Positions 1 to 9,802 of a stretch of DNA of 64,000 nt are shown here, in pieces. The notes beneath the pieces were generated by a model. That model saw only the letters and a program-made list of their open reading frames with translations. It had not been told where the DNA came from and searched no databases. The position numbers and the translations under genes are program-made. The first letter of the stretch is position 1. Each line of letters begins with the position of its first letter. Source of the stretch: JBFWMG01 sp050251715 (GTDB lineage Bacteria > Desulfobacterota > Desulfovibrionia > Desulfovibrionales > Desulfovibrionaceae); the NCBI GenBank assembly GCA_050251715.1, contig JBFWMG010000004.1, positions 124,001 to 188,000 of the forward strand. The letters are read 5' to 3'.

Positions 1-998
1 AGCTTGGACAGCTCGTTTTCGCGGCGGTCCGTGATGGCCAGTTCCGTGGGGCATTTCACGGCGATGTCGCCGTCGTCGGTGAGGAAGGTGTGCGTGGGCA
101 GACCTTCGACCAGGCCGCCGCCTTCCACGCCGCGGATGGCCGCGGTCCAACCGTACTTGGCGAAGGCGGTGGTGATGCGCAACGCCAGCGCCCAGGCCGC
201 GTTGCCCCACAAGTACTTCTCATGCACCTTGCCGTCCACGTCTTCCACGAAGTTGAACTCTTCCACCGGCACGGTGTCCGGGCCGTAGGGCAGGCGCAGC
301 AGGATGTGCGGCATGGCCAGCGCCACGTACCGGGAATCATCGCTGTCGCGGAACGAACGCCATTTGATGAGTTCGGCGGATTCGAAGATCTTGGCCAGGT
401 CGCGCGGCACGGCCAGATCGGTGAAGCTCTCCATGTCGAAGAGCTTGGGATCGGTGCCCATGAGCAGCGGCGCATGCGCGGCGGCAGCCACGTTCGAGAT
501 CTTTTCGATAAAGGCCATGTCCTGCGGATGGCGGCTGATCTCGTAGTTGCCCATGAGGCAGCTGTAGGGATGCCCGCCGAAGGTGCCGTATTCCTCTTCG
601 TACACCTTCTTGAAGAGCACGGACTGGTCGAATTCCACGGCCTTTTCCAGGTCTTTCAGCAGTTCCTTCTTGGTCACGTTGAGCACGCGCAGCTTCAGCA
701 TTTCGCCGGTCTCGGTGCCCATGACCAGGTACTGCAAACCGCGCCACGTGGCCTCCATCTGCTGGAACGCGGGCGCGTGCATGATCTCGTTGAGCTGCTG
801 CGACAGCAGTTCGTCGATCTGCGCAATGCGGCTGTTGATCATCGCCGCGGTGTCCTTGCTCACGGTCATGGACTCGTCGAGCACCTGCTTGGCGAATTCG
901 CCTACGAGATCCTTGGCGTAGTCCACCTGGGTCTCGTCTTTGACCATCTTTCCATCGTACAGTATTTTTTCAAGAATTGTCTTTTCGCCTTCAGCCAT
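1..998 (-). CDS. tssC: T6SS contractile sheath large subunit TssC (partial)
   Basis: The reading frame runs leftward off the window, so the C-terminus is missing; about 332 residues are visible. It starts with ATG after AAGGAG at a 7-base spacing. The protein begins MAEGEKTILEKIL and contains the TssC/VipB/EvpB core: the ATWRGLQYLV stretch near residue 85, the GNYEISRHP region near residue 150, and the FRDSDDSRYVALAMPHILLRLPYG block near residues 215-240. TssC pairs with TssB to form the cytoplasmic contractile sheath of the type VI secretion system. It lies 55 bp behind tssB as the last visible gene of the leftward tss operon. Assignment to TssC is secure; only completeness is unknown. Confidence 0.95.
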   Translation of the reverse strand, partial: MAEGEKTILEKILYDGKMVKDETQVDYAKDLVGEFAKQVLDESMTVSKDTAAMINSRIAQIDELLSQQLNEIMHAPAFQQMEATWRGLQYLVMGTETGEMLKLRVLNVTKKELLKDLEKAVEFDQSVLFKKVYEEEYGTFGGHPYSCLMGNYEISRHPQDMAFIEKISNVAAAAHAPLLMGTDPKLFDMESFTDLAVPRDLAKIFESAELIKWRSFRDSDDSRYVALAMPHILLRLPYGPDTVPVEEFNFVEDVDGKVHEKYLWGNAAWALALRITTAFAKYGWTAAIRGVEGGGLVEGLPTHTFLTDDGDIAVKCPTELAITDRRENELSK

Positions 999-1053
999 GA
1001 CGATTCTCCTTGCTGAGCCTTATAATGGGTTGACGATACGGCATCATCAGCCG

Positions 1054-1587
1054 CTAGCCTTCGGCCGGGGCTTCTTCGGCCGGGGCTTCTTCAGCCGCTT
1101 CTTCCGGCTTCAGGGTCTGCAACTCGTCGGTGTTTTCCAACACCTGTTGCAGCAGACCGTCCAGATCGTCGTTGCCGTCCAGCTTGGTCAGCAGGTCGGC
1201 AAGGCGGCGGCGCGCCTCGAACAGCTTGCGCAGGGCGGGAACCTGATGGATGATGTTCGTCGGTTCAAAATCGTCCAGACTGTTGAAGGTCAAGGCAATA
1301 TTGAGCTTCTTGTCCTCGTCGGTCAGTTTGTTCTGGGCCTGGAAAGTCACTCGCGAATTGGACGAGGCGAGGATGTCGTTGATGTTGTCCCGATCGATGT
1401 ACACAAACTTCCGATCCTTCAGCTTCGGAAGCGGTTGTTCGGGATTGCCCGAAAGGTCGGCCATGATACCCACGACATACGGCAACTGCTTCATGATGAT
1501 CGCATCGCCGATCTCCACGTCATAGGTGATCTGCACTCTCGGGGGTCTGATCCTGCCGAGTTTTTTCTGCGTGCTTTCTGCTGCCAT
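1054..1587 (-). CDS. tssB: T6SS contractile sheath small subunit TssB
   Basis: This 177-residue protein has the TssB/VipA signature: an N-terminal KKLGRIRPPRVQITYDVE block, the GIMADLSGNP motif near residue 41 and FNSLDDFEP near residue 100. With TssC it forms the sheath that contracts to drive the Hcp tube outward. The ATG follows a strong AAGGAGG at 5 bases. The C-terminus carries an acidic Glu/Ala/Pro repeat (EEAPAEEAPAEG) beyond the usual fold; its role is unknown. The 167-bp AT-rich gap upstream may hold a separate promoter for tssBC. Confidence 0.96.
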   Translation of the reverse strand: MAAESTQKKLGRIRPPRVQITYDVEIGDAIIMKQLPYVVGIMADLSGNPEQPLPKLKDRKFVYIDRDNINDILASSNSRVTFQAQNKLTDEDKKLNIALTFNSLDDFEPTNIIHQVPALRKLFEARRRLADLLTKLDGNDDLDGLLQQVLENTDELQTLKPEEAAEEAPAEEAPAEG

Positions 1588-1682
1588 CGAATCCTCCTTT
1601 TGTGCTGCCTCGAAAAAATACGCCTTATTGGTGTAATTCCGAAATCCCCTTGCTTTTTACTACGTCTTGCCACTGTTTTATA

Positions 1683-1709
1683 TTTATAGCAACACGTTCA
1701 TCCTTTTAA
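1683..1709 (-). promoter_or_regulatory. possible promoter for tssBC
   Basis: In the AT-rich gap between tssA and tssB the minus strand reads TTAAAA, 15 bases, then TATAAA (extended TATAAATATAAA). The spacer is shorter than ideal, so this is a weak inference from base composition and the -10-like box. Confidence 0.25.
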
Positions 1710-1754
1710 TGACGATACTTTCACGACATACCGCACAATTGAATGCATGTTGCG

Positions 1755-2951
1755 TCAGCGCCCCTCCTCTCCCTCACCGACCCGCTTCTTCAACCCGAGC
1801 AAAACAAATATATTGTCGAGGTCGTTCCGGTTGGCCACAATCTCTTCCAACAGTTCCGTGAGGGTGAGATTCCCCCACGAGACCGCTCGCTTGATGAGAT
1901 AGGGCGTTGGGCTGTGCGGTTCGGTTATCATGAGGTAATCAGCGGCTTCGGCCAACATCCTGTAGGCTTGCGCCCTGCTCCGTATGCCTCCTGATCCGGT
2001 GGCCTGCGCCTCGTTCTCGCGCTCGGGCGTGGTCTCCTTCTCGGGCATGTTCTCCTCCACGGCTTCGGAGGATTTCCCCCCGTTTTTTTCACCGTACAAC
2101 TTCTTCACCACCTGTTCGATGGCCACGAGCGTCTCTCTGAGCTGGATGAGGCTCGGCGACTGCACGCCGCACCGCTCATCCAGCAACGCCTCCAACTTCA
2201 CGATATTGCGTATGCTCGAACCCAAATCGGTGGCCGCGGCGTAATAATAGTCCTCGGGCGTGAACATGACGCTGCCCAGGAACTTGGGACGCGTCACCTT
2301 GCCCTGGCGCTCGGCGATCATGAAGGCTTTCTTGTCCCGTTGCGCCACCTGCTCCAGGTAGTTGGCCGCTTCCCAGTCCGCATAGGTATACGGCTTGGCG
2401 TCGATGGTCTGCGGCTTGGTGATGGGAATGAGCTTGACCGTGATGGAAAGCTTTTCATTGATCCAGCGGAAGGGAGAAATCCGCAGTTCAACGTCGTCTT
2501 CCTCCAACGGCGGATACACGTTGTCCCAATAGGTTTCGCACAAGAAGGTTATGTATTCCAGCCCTTCGCGCAGCCCGCAAAAATGGTCCACCTTGACCAG
2601 GGCTTCCAGGAGCCACGTGGCGATCTGGATATCCTTGCTGCGCTTTTCAAGCGCGTCCACGCACAACCGTTTGACCTGCACCCAGTCGGCACGTTTGAGA
2701 TCGGTCTCCCACACGCCCTGCGGCAACGTGGCGTCATCCTCGCGGCGGGCATCGCGCACGGCGTCGTACACCTTGTCGTAACGCAAGTCCTCGCCACAGG
2801 GATTGTCCCCGGGGATGGGCACACTCAGCGCCTGCCAGTCCAAAAGCGGCTGGGCAGCCATGCCCACCTCCCCCGCCCGGTCGGACGACGCCGTAGCGTC
2901 CGCCGTATCCAGGCCTGTTGCCGATTGTGCCTTCCGTTCTTCCTGGGCCAT
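1755..2951 (-). CDS. tssA: T6SS assembly protein TssA (ImpA family)
   Basis: A 398-residue protein with an ImpA_N-type domain near the N-terminus (IPGDNPCGEDLRYD, then DDATLPQGVWETDLKRADW) and a TssA-like C-terminal segment (RSRAQAYRMLAEAADYL, then EPHSPTPYLIKRAVSWG). TssA caps and primes sheath polymerisation on the baseplate. I chose the ATG at 2951 because GGAGAG sits 4 bases upstream; an in-frame start at 2990 would add 13 residues and overlap tssM by 14 bases. A Glu/Lys-rich low-complexity linker separates the two domains (about residues 300-325). Confidence 0.92.
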   Translation of the reverse strand: MAQEERKAQSATGLDTADATASSDRAGEVGMAAQPLLDWQALSVPIPGDNPCGEDLRYDKVYDAVRDARREDDATLPQGVWETDLKRADWVQVKRLCVDALEKRSKDIQIATWLLEALVKVDHFCGLREGLEYITFLCETYWDNVYPPLEEDDVELRISPFRWINEKLSITVKLIPITKPQTIDAKPYTYADWEAANYLEQVAQRDKKAFMIAERQGKVTRPKFLGSVMFTPEDYYYAAATDLGSSIRNIVKLEALLDERCGVQSPSLIQLRETLVAIEQVVKKLYGEKNGGKSSEAVEENMPEKETTPERENEAQATGSGGIRSRAQAYRMLAEAADYLMITEPHSPTPYLIKRAVSWGNLTLTELLEEIVANRNDLDNIFVLLGLKKRVGEGEEGR

Positions 2952-2976
2952 ATATCTCTCCGCGACAGCCGCCCGC

Positions 2977-5900
2977 CTACTGGCGGGCAACCTGCTGCGA
3001 ACGCAGTTTCAATTCCGGGGCGCTGTCCGGGAAACGGGGCAGCTCCACCTGCACCAGACTTTCCTTGCCCTCGCCCGACTGCACGGGTGCGGACAATCCC
3101 AGGCGCAGGTACAGCCGCGCCGTGGTGGGTTCCACATACACGCCGCTGCCCGCCTCGCCCGCCGTGGCGGCGCCGCTGGGCACGGTGTCGATCTCGAACT
3201 TGAGCACGTGCGGCCGCTGCTTCTTGTCCAGGGCAAAGTCCTCGCGACTGGCCATGTATTCGCGCATGAAGTACAGCAGCCCCCAGTTGCTCTCAAAGTC
3301 ATAGCTCACGGTACGGTCGAGCACGGTCATGCCAACCGCGCCGCTGCGCGGCAGGGGCGACACGGGCGCGTTCTTCGCCCAACGCAACGTCAGGGCCACA
3401 GGATCGCCAAAACGCCACAACAGTTGGTTCTTTTCGCCCATGAAACGGATCTGCTGCGCCGACGAGCCGAACTGCCATTCGATGACGTTGCTCGCCCCCA
3501 CCTCGTTGTCCTTGCGCACCCGGAAGTCCACCTTGACCTCATACTCGGGCCGCGCCAGCTCCTCGTTGGACAGGAACGGCAGGAAGAAGGCGTGGGTCTT
3601 GTCCAGGCGGTCCAGGAATTCCAGCACCTCGTCGCCGGCGATGACGTTGCGGCGGTTGGCGCGCAGCAGTTTCTTGCCGGTTTCCAGGTACGGGCCGTAC
3701 ATGTGGAAGAGGCGGCGGATGTCGGAGGGGTCGGCCTCGTTGAAGCCGCCCAGGCTCGGACCCGCCTTGGAGAACGGGAACTTGCCCGCCAGCGTGTCGT
3801 TGAAGAACGTGGCCAGTTCGTTGTAGGCCGCCGCGAACGCGCTTTGCGACAGTTCCAGGCACCGGTTGTTCACGTCGGACAAGAGCTGCTTGCGCCGCTG
3901 CATGAAGAAGTTGCCATAGCGCCGTTCCAGATCATCGTCCGTGATCTTTTCGGAATAATTCTCCACCGTGATGCCGTTCAGGTCAAAGAGAATGAGCTTT
4001 TCAAGCTGGGTGATGGCGTTTTCAGGCTGCTTGCGCTCATACTTGTCCAGTTCGCGGATGATCCGCTCCCAGGTGACCACCAGATTCTGCGTGCGCTCGT
4101 TCTCGAAAAGCGGCCTGCGCAGGAAATAGGCCACCAGCGGCTCGGCGTACTCCATGGCCAGGAACTCGATGCGGCGGCGCTGGATGTCCAGATACAGGCG
4201 CAGTTCGTCCTTGTCCCCGGAGTCAAAGGCCGCGAACGCCAGCGGATCATGGCCGTTCCACCAGCCAAGGCCGTCGCGCTTGGGCACGTACAGGTTGTCG
4301 CGGTCAAAGATGGCGCCCACCGCTTCGAGCAGCATGGTCGCCTGCCCGTCCACGGTGCGCGAAAACACGACGGAGGATTCCGCCATGCCCAGATCGTCAA
4401 AAATTTCCTGCAATTGCAGGAAATACGGCACGGCTTCCTTGAAATTCTTGATCTCGATCTGGATGTTCTTTTCCAGATGGCTGGAGGAGATGCCCTGGGC
4501 GTGCATCTCTATGTCCTGGGCGCGGTGGATGAGCGCCATCATGTTGCGCTGCAACTGGTCGCGTCCCTCGCGCTTGATGGTGTCCTGCAACTCGGACGGA
4601 AAGGCGCTCAATTGCTCGTCCAGGAACCGCTTGTACGGTTCCGCCAGGCCAATCGCCTCGGTCAGCAACCTGGTGTTCCAGATGATGCGGTTGCCCACGG
4701 GCACAGCGGCCTTGCGGTAGGATTCGGACGCGGTCTCCATGAACCGCTGCGCCTGGAAGGCGGCCAAGGCGTCGCGCAGCGACAGCACCGCCGGAGACAG
4801 CTGCAAGGTGACGACGTCGTCCTTGCGCTCCAGCAGGGGGCCGGTGAGACGGCTCTTCAGCAAGGCCAATTCCGTCTTGATCTTGTCGAACCGCTCCACA
4901 CCCGATTCCATGTATTTCTTGACGTAATCCTGCCCGATCATGGGCGTGGCCTCGGCCGAGGCGATGAGCTTTTCGTATTCGGGACCGAGATCGAGCGTGG
5001 GGCCGGACAGCCACGCGTATTCGGGCCGCGCCAGCACCTTCTGGGTGCGGTCCATGAGGCCGAGCAGCGCGGCGATGCCCTCGGGCGTGCCCTTTTCAAA
5101 ACCGCCCGTGGCCTCGAAACGGTCCAGGCTGTATTGCAGTTCGCGCAACGAGGTCATGATGGGGTTGGCTTCCAAGGCCCGCTGGTACACCAGGTTGAGC
5201 AGCTTGCGGAACTTGGCCCGGAACTTGATGCGGAACACCGAGAACTTGAGCGAACGGTACTGCACCTCGCGCAACGCCTGGTGGAAATACTGCGCGCCCG
5301 TGAAGAAGTCGCGCGGCACCTGCATGTCGAAGATGTAATCCACGATGATGCCCAGGTCGTTCAGGTCGTCCGAATCCGCCAGGCCGTTGTAGCGCTCCAC
5401 AATATGCTCAAGCTGGCCAAGCTCTTCAAGGAACACCTTCAGATCCTTGAACTGCTCCGTCTCTTCCACAAACTGGGGCTTGATGTCGTCGCGCGGCACG
5501 GAATCCGGAATGTCCTCGGTCTTGATGACATCCTTGAGCTTCTGGATGACGCCGATGAACACCGCCTTCATGATGACCTGGTCATAGGCCGTGACCATGG
5601 ACTTGCGGATCTTGTCGTGCAGGGGGCTGACCCAGGAGCCGGGATAGAAGATGGAGGTCAGGTCCGCGTCGCGGGTCTTGACCATGCCGCCGAACAGACT
5701 GAGCGCCTTGTCCTCGAAATTGATGCGCACCGTGGGCTGAGACAAAAGGCGCAGGAACGACATGCCGCTGCGCATGTCGCCGCCGTCCTGCTCTTCCTGG
5801 ATCACGTCGCGCGCGATGTCCTGCATGAGCGGGGACAGGGTCTTGATGTCCTTGTGCAACCCCCAGTATCCCCCGGCGAGGCCAAGCCCCCACAACAGCG

Positions 5901-7170
5901 CCACGGCCAGCGTGGCGGTTTGCAGCCAGCGCGCGGTGCGGTTGCGCGACAGCATGGTGCGGGCAATGGGCCGGGAAAGGGTATATTCGGGAAAGACCTT
6001 GCGTTCCAACAGATCGCGCAGGAAGTGGGGGTATCCCTGCAACATGCTCCGCGTGCCGTTCTCCCGGCATTCACCGCAAAAGTAGACGCCCCGGAAGAAA
6101 AACGATTCGTGGTACACGCTTTTCTGGAAAAGCTGGTTCATGTAGGCGCGCAACGGCTCGTTCATGGTGGCGAAGCAGGCGGGGAAGGCGAACAGCGCAT
6201 CCGGGTCCGGGATGTCGCGCGCCTCGGCAAAGATCTCCACCTGCGCCTCGCTCAACCGCCGCGACATCGTGCCAAAGGCCTCGTCGGCCCATTCCTGCGA
6301 ATAGGCGGCGTCCACCGCATAGGGCGAGGACCAGCCCAGAATGCCCTCGTGCAACCGCCGGGGCATGGCATTGCAAAACGCGCCAAAGCCGTGCACCTGG
6401 TCGCACTTGGTCACCAGCAGATAGACGGGAAGCCGCAGCCCCAGCACCTTTTGCGCCTGCCACAGCTTGGCGTACACCAGGGCCGCGCGGCGTTCCGCCT
6501 CGCGGATGCGCTTGGCCAGGTTCTCCTCATCGCCCAGAAGCTCCGTGGCGGGGATGGTGAGCACAATGCCGTCCACGGGCTTTTGCTGCCGGTTGCGCTG
6601 CAACAGATGCAGCAGCCGGTCCCAACTGCGCTCGTCCGAACCCGAGCCCGACTCCTTGAGCAGCAGTTCGCCGCCCACATCGAGCACCACGCCCTTGTCG
6701 AAAAACCACCAGTTGAGACGGGACAGGAAACCCGCGTCGCTGCCGCCGGGATCGGCCATGGCCTGGCCCAGCCCGCAGTTGCGCAACACGCTGGTCTTGC
6801 CCGAGCCGTACTGGCCGAGCATGAGGTACCACGGAATCTGGTAGCGGTAGTCGCGCCCGGCCACATTGGCGCGCAGGATGCGCAGCGAGCGGCGGAACGA
6901 TTCCTTGAGGGTCAGGCTCTTGCCCGGCTGCACGGCCACCACGCCGCCGCTGGCCTTGGCCGCTGCGGCGGCCTCCGCCTCGGCTTCGGCGGCCACGGCC
7001 TTTTCCTTCACCTTGGGTTCGGGCTTTTCCTTCTTCTTCCCCTTTTTCCGGGCGACGAGCAGCAGAATGACCGCCACGGAAACCAGGGCCAGGCCGAACA
7101 TGACCGCCACGATCATGAACGTGGGCAGGTAGGGGTAGAGATGCATCAGGAGGTCCCGTATGGTCTGCAT
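2977..7170 (-). CDS. tssM: T6SS membrane complex subunit TssM (IcmF/VasK)
   Basis: This 1397-residue inner-membrane protein matches the usual TssM length. It has a transmembrane helix at about residues 17-40, a charged Lys/Glu/Ala linker, a Walker A motif GQYGSGKTS at 119-127, another membrane span around residues 415-435, and a long periplasmic region ending in a beta-rich C-terminal domain. TssM spans the envelope and joins TssL to the TssJ lipoprotein in the T6SS trans-envelope complex. An intact P-loop suggests nucleotide binding; not all TssM proteins keep it. It starts 18 bp behind tssL. The very long frame on the opposite strand here is a codon-bias shadow. Confidence 0.96.
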   Translation of the reverse strand: MQTIRDLLMHLYPYLPTFMIVAVMFGLALVSVAVILLLVARKKGKKKEKPEPKVKEKAVAAEAEAEAAAAAKASGGVVAVQPGKSLTLKESFRRSLRILRANVAGRDYRYQIPWYLMLGQYGSGKTSVLRNCGLGQAMADPGGSDAGFLSRLNWWFFDKGVVLDVGGELLLKESGSGSDERSWDRLLHLLQRNRQQKPVDGIVLTIPATELLGDEENLAKRIREAERRAALVYAKLWQAQKVLGLRLPVYLLVTKCDQVHGFGAFCNAMPRRLHEGILGWSSPYAVDAAYSQEWADEAFGTMSRRLSEAQVEIFAEARDIPDPDALFAFPACFATMNEPLRAYMNQLFQKSVYHESFFFRGVYFCGECRENGTRSMLQGYPHFLRDLLERKVFPEYTLSRPIARTMLSRNRTARWLQTATLAVALLWGLGLAGGYWGLHKDIKTLSPLMQDIARDVIQEEQDGGDMRSGMSFLRLLSQPTVRINFEDKALSLFGGMVKTRDADLTSIFYPGSWVSPLHDKIRKSMVTAYDQVIMKAVFIGVIQKLKDVIKTEDIPDSVPRDDIKPQFVEETEQFKDLKVFLEELGQLEHIVERYNGLADSDDLNDLGIIVDYIFDMQVPRDFFTGAQYFHQALREVQYRSLKFSVFRIKFRAKFRKLLNLVYQRALEANPIMTSLRELQYSLDRFEATGGFEKGTPEGIAALLGLMDRTQKVLARPEYAWLSGPTLDLGPEYEKLIASAEATPMIGQDYVKKYMESGVERFDKIKTELALLKSRLTGPLLERKDDVVTLQLSPAVLSLRDALAAFQAQRFMETASESYRKAAVPVGNRIIWNTRLLTEAIGLAEPYKRFLDEQLSAFPSELQDTIKREGRDQLQRNMMALIHRAQDIEMHAQGISSSHLEKNIQIEIKNFKEAVPYFLQLQEIFDDLGMAESSVVFSRTVDGQATMLLEAVGAIFDRDNLYVPKRDGLGWWNGHDPLAFAAFDSGDKDELRLYLDIQRRRIEFLAMEYAEPLVAYFLRRPLFENERTQNLVVTWERIIRELDKYERKQPENAITQLEKLILFDLNGITVENYSEKITDDDLERRYGNFFMQRRKQLLSDVNNRCLELSQSAFAAAYNELATFFNDTLAGKFPFSKAGPSLGGFNEADPSDIRRLFHMYGPYLETGKKLLRANRRNVIAGDEVLEFLDRLDKTHAFFLPFLSNEELARPEYEVKVDFRVRKDNEVGASNVIEWQFGSSAQQIRFMGEKNQLLWRFGDPVALTLRWAKNAPVSPLPRSGAVGMTVLDRTVSYDFESNWGLLYFMREYMASREDFALDKKQRPHVLKFEIDTVPSGAATAGEAGSGVYVEPTTARLYLRLGLSAPVQSGEGKESLVQVELPRFPDSAPELKLRSQQVARQ

Positions 7171-7188
7171 GGCTTCCTATCCCTTGTC

Positions 7189-8364
7189 CTAGCGCAGAAT
7201 CTGACCGAGTATCGCGTCAAGATCAGCCGTCATATTGGCCCACATCACCTGTGACATGGCCAGATAAGCCAGGCACACCCCTGCCAGGATCATGGCCCAG
7301 ACCCGGACGTGGGGCAGCTTCTTGGCCTCGGCCTTTTCCATGGTATGGGCATAGGCGTCGGGGAAGAGCCGCTTGTCCACGGCGTTCAGGTCGGGCTTGC
7401 GGTGGTAGATGAAGGCGAAAAGCTCGCGCCGGTAAAAGGCGAGCTTGCCCATGTCTTCGGTCTCGCGGTACTTGCCGGAAAAGCCGAGGGCCAGGGCGAG
7501 GAAATAGACCATGGCCATGTCCGTGTACACAGGGTCGCGATCCAGCAGCAGCCTGTCGAGCTTTTCAAAAAACCGTTCACCGGCCATCTTGGTGCCGAAA
7601 AGCCGGTGCTCCAGCAGCAACGGACGCCAGGCGTCACGCCCTTCCCAGTCCAGATTGAGCAGGATTTCATCGGCCAGGGCCGCCATGACGTACTGCGCGT
7701 CCTTGTAGTAGGACGCGCCATATTCGCCGCCCGAGCGCCGGGCGTCCAAGGCCTGCTGTTCCAGGAGCGCCAGCAGCCGGGCATGGATGGACGCGGCCTT
7801 TTGGGGCGGTTCGCGGTCAGCGCCCTCCAGGGAGTCATCGGCGACCGGCCGCGTCTGCTGGAACGGGGCGAGCAGATCCCTGGCCTCGTCGTCCGTGGCC
7901 GGGGCTTCGGCGGGCGCCGTGGCCGCCGCGTCGAACGCTTCGGCATCGACCGGGGCGGAGCGGGCGGTATCCACCACGAAATGTTTGAGCCGCACCACCT
8001 CGGTGTAGAACTCCAGGAATTGGGTGGCGAGGAAGGAACGGCTGCCGTTGGGCAGGGAGATCGAGCCGCCAAACCGCATGGTGGCGGGGTCGATGCGGCG
8101 CGCGGGTTGCGGCGCCTCGGCGGCGGTGGCCGCGCCAAGGGTGAGGGTCATGGATGCGGGAACCGGGGAGGGGCCGGGCGCGGGTTCTTCCTTTCCCCGC
8201 CCAAAACGGGACGAGACAAGGCCACGCCCCTTCACCTTGGGCCATACGAATTTCCCAAGGATGCCGCCCACGGCGAGAAGCGCGAAGCCGAACATCACCC
8301 ACCTGGCCACACTCATGGGGATGTAGGCGTACAGGGTGGAAAAGATGTCCCGTATAGCGTTCAT
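7189..8364 (-). CDS. tssL: T6SS membrane complex subunit TssL (DotU/IcmH)
   Basis: A 391-residue DotU-family protein. The cytoplasmic DotU core is recognisable from YVMAALADEILLN through LLLEHRLFGT and FFEKLDRLL, with YFLALALGFSGKYR following. A C-terminal transmembrane helix (about residues 350-372) is typical of TssL. There is an additional hydrophobic segment at residues 17-40 followed by a low-complexity Pro/Ala region, which is longer than many TssL N-termini. No peptidoglycan-binding extension is present. The ATG follows GGAG at 5 bases, 29 bp after tssK. Confidence 0.93.
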   Translation of the reverse strand: MNAIRDIFSTLYAYIPMSVARWVMFGFALLAVGGILGKFVWPKVKGRGLVSSRFGRGKEEPAPGPSPVPASMTLTLGAATAAEAPQPARRIDPATMRFGGSISLPNGSRSFLATQFLEFYTEVVRLKHFVVDTARSAPVDAEAFDAAATAPAEAPATDDEARDLLAPFQQTRPVADDSLEGADREPPQKAASIHARLLALLEQQALDARRSGGEYGASYYKDAQYVMAALADEILLNLDWEGRDAWRPLLLEHRLFGTKMAGERFFEKLDRLLLDRDPVYTDMAMVYFLALALGFSGKYRETEDMGKLAFYRRELFAFIYHRKPDLNAVDKRLFPDAYAHTMEKAEAKKLPHVRVWAMILAGVCLAYLAMSQVMWANMTADLDAILGQILR

Positions 8365-8393
8365 CCAGGCTCCGTTGTCCGGTTCTGCCGGGG

Positions 8394-9722
8394 TCAGGCG
8401 TTACGCACGTAAAACACCACGCCGAGCGGCGTCAGCTCGCCCTTGGTGTCCATGCTGTTGGCAATGACCAGATTTTCCCCGGCCACAATGAAGTTCGGAT
8501 CGGGCGTGATCTCGTACAGCACCACGCCGCGCGGCGGCACGATGTCCGCGTCGGCTTCCACCTGTTTGCGGGGCGCGCCCAGGATGCGCTTGCGCTGCAA
8601 CGACTGCACCACCGAGGACGAACCCACCAGCGCCTTGTCCATCCAGGCCACGGTGTCCCTGTCCGCCAGATCGCCACGGGTGCGGATGCCCACGACCATA
8701 CGGTCGGCCACCCATTCCTCCTCCATGCGCAACACGAACACGCCGCTCTTCACGCGGAACGGCACCACGGAGTAGGCCTCCACAACACCCTCGTCGATGA
8801 TGCGGAAAAGATAGTCGCGCGCGGATTGGAAACACCGCAACGGATCGTCGTGGTCGTAGGCCATGGGCACGGGCGGCACCAACGACATGCCCACGCAGGC
8901 CAAATTGCCGATGAGCGTGCACAGCCCTATATATAATTGATAAGGATGGGCCACGCCGGTGCCCTGGGCCGCCTCGAAGGCGGGCAGCGCCGACACCATG
9001 CCGTGGATCATGATTTTGGTTTCCAGGATCATGGGACCGGTCATGGCCGAGGAGGCGTTGACGCGGCCGGCGAGGAACAGCGCCTTTTCCCGCAGCCTCT
9101 CGGCCACACGGCCGCACAGTTCGCCCAGCGGCGACGCCTTGGGCACCGCCAGCTGCGGGGGCACGTATTCCGAAAGCCGGTACGCCTCGTTGCCATAGGT
9201 GACCGCCGCCAGGGGCAGGGTCACGTATTTCTGGGGCGCCTCGTCGGCCAGCACCAGGCTCATGCGCGGTTTCAGGCGGGGGATTTCCAACTCGGATTCG
9301 CCGGTGTTCTCGTCCACGACAACGAGCCCGGCCTTGCTTTCATAGCGGGCCAGATCGCCCTTCACGGCCGCGGCGCCGATCTTGCGCACCGGCAGGGCGA
9401 TCCGCACCAGGATGGCGGCCTGCGCCAGCTCTTCGGCGTGTTCGGTGAGGTCGAGTTCGAGTTCGTCCTCGCCATGGCGGTGGGAAACCACGAGGCCGTC
9501 GGGCATGACGGCCTCCAACTCCAGCACGCGAAACACACCGCCCAGGAGCAGCGTTTCGTCTATCCGCAGGGTGCGCACTCCCCAATGAAAGGGCGAGATG
9601 GCGAGGTTGTGGTAGTGTTCCAACTCCTCGGTGCGCAGGGCGAACTGCTGAAAATGGTGGGGCGACAGCATCATCCCCTCGTGCCATTGGATGGCAAGGG
9701 GAAGTTCGTGCGCTTTCCTCAT
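8394..9722 (-). CDS. tssK: T6SS baseplate protein TssK (ImpJ/VasE)
   Basis: The 442-residue product starts with the highly characteristic TssK N-terminus, IQWHEGMMLSPHHFQQ at residues 11-26, followed by WGVRTLRIDE. TssK connects the phage-like baseplate (TssE/F/G/VgrG) to the TssJLM membrane complex. GGAGG lies upstream of the ATG. It sits between tssJ and tssL, a common order in T6SS clusters. Confidence 0.96.
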   Translation of the reverse strand: MRKAHELPLAIQWHEGMMLSPHHFQQFALRTEELEHYHNLAISPFHWGVRTLRIDETLLLGGVFRVLELEAVMPDGLVVSHRHGEDELELDLTEHAEELAQAAILVRIALPVRKIGAAAVKGDLARYESKAGLVVVDENTGESELEIPRLKPRMSLVLADEAPQKYVTLPLAAVTYGNEAYRLSEYVPPQLAVPKASPLGELCGRVAERLREKALFLAGRVNASSAMTGPMILETKIMIHGMVSALPAFEAAQGTGVAHPYQLYIGLCTLIGNLACVGMSLVPPVPMAYDHDDPLRCFQSARDYLFRIIDEGVVEAYSVVPFRVKSGVFVLRMEEEWVADRMVVGIRTRGDLADRDTVAWMDKALVGSSSVVQSLQRKRILGAPRKQVEADADIVPPRGVVLYEITPDPNFIVAGENLVIANSMDTKGELTPLGVVFYVRNA

Positions 9723-9802
9723 CTACCCGTCCTCCGTTGCACAGATCCTGTCGCGTGGGCGCACAGGGCGCTCATGCCGCCCAGGCGGCACGGCGGTGTG
9801 CG

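Noticed and set aside
2803..7254. 1483-residue open frame opposite tssM
   Set aside because: Rich in His, Gln, Gly, Leu with no domain; it is the antisense shadow of a GC-rich gene with clear TssM motifs on the other strand.
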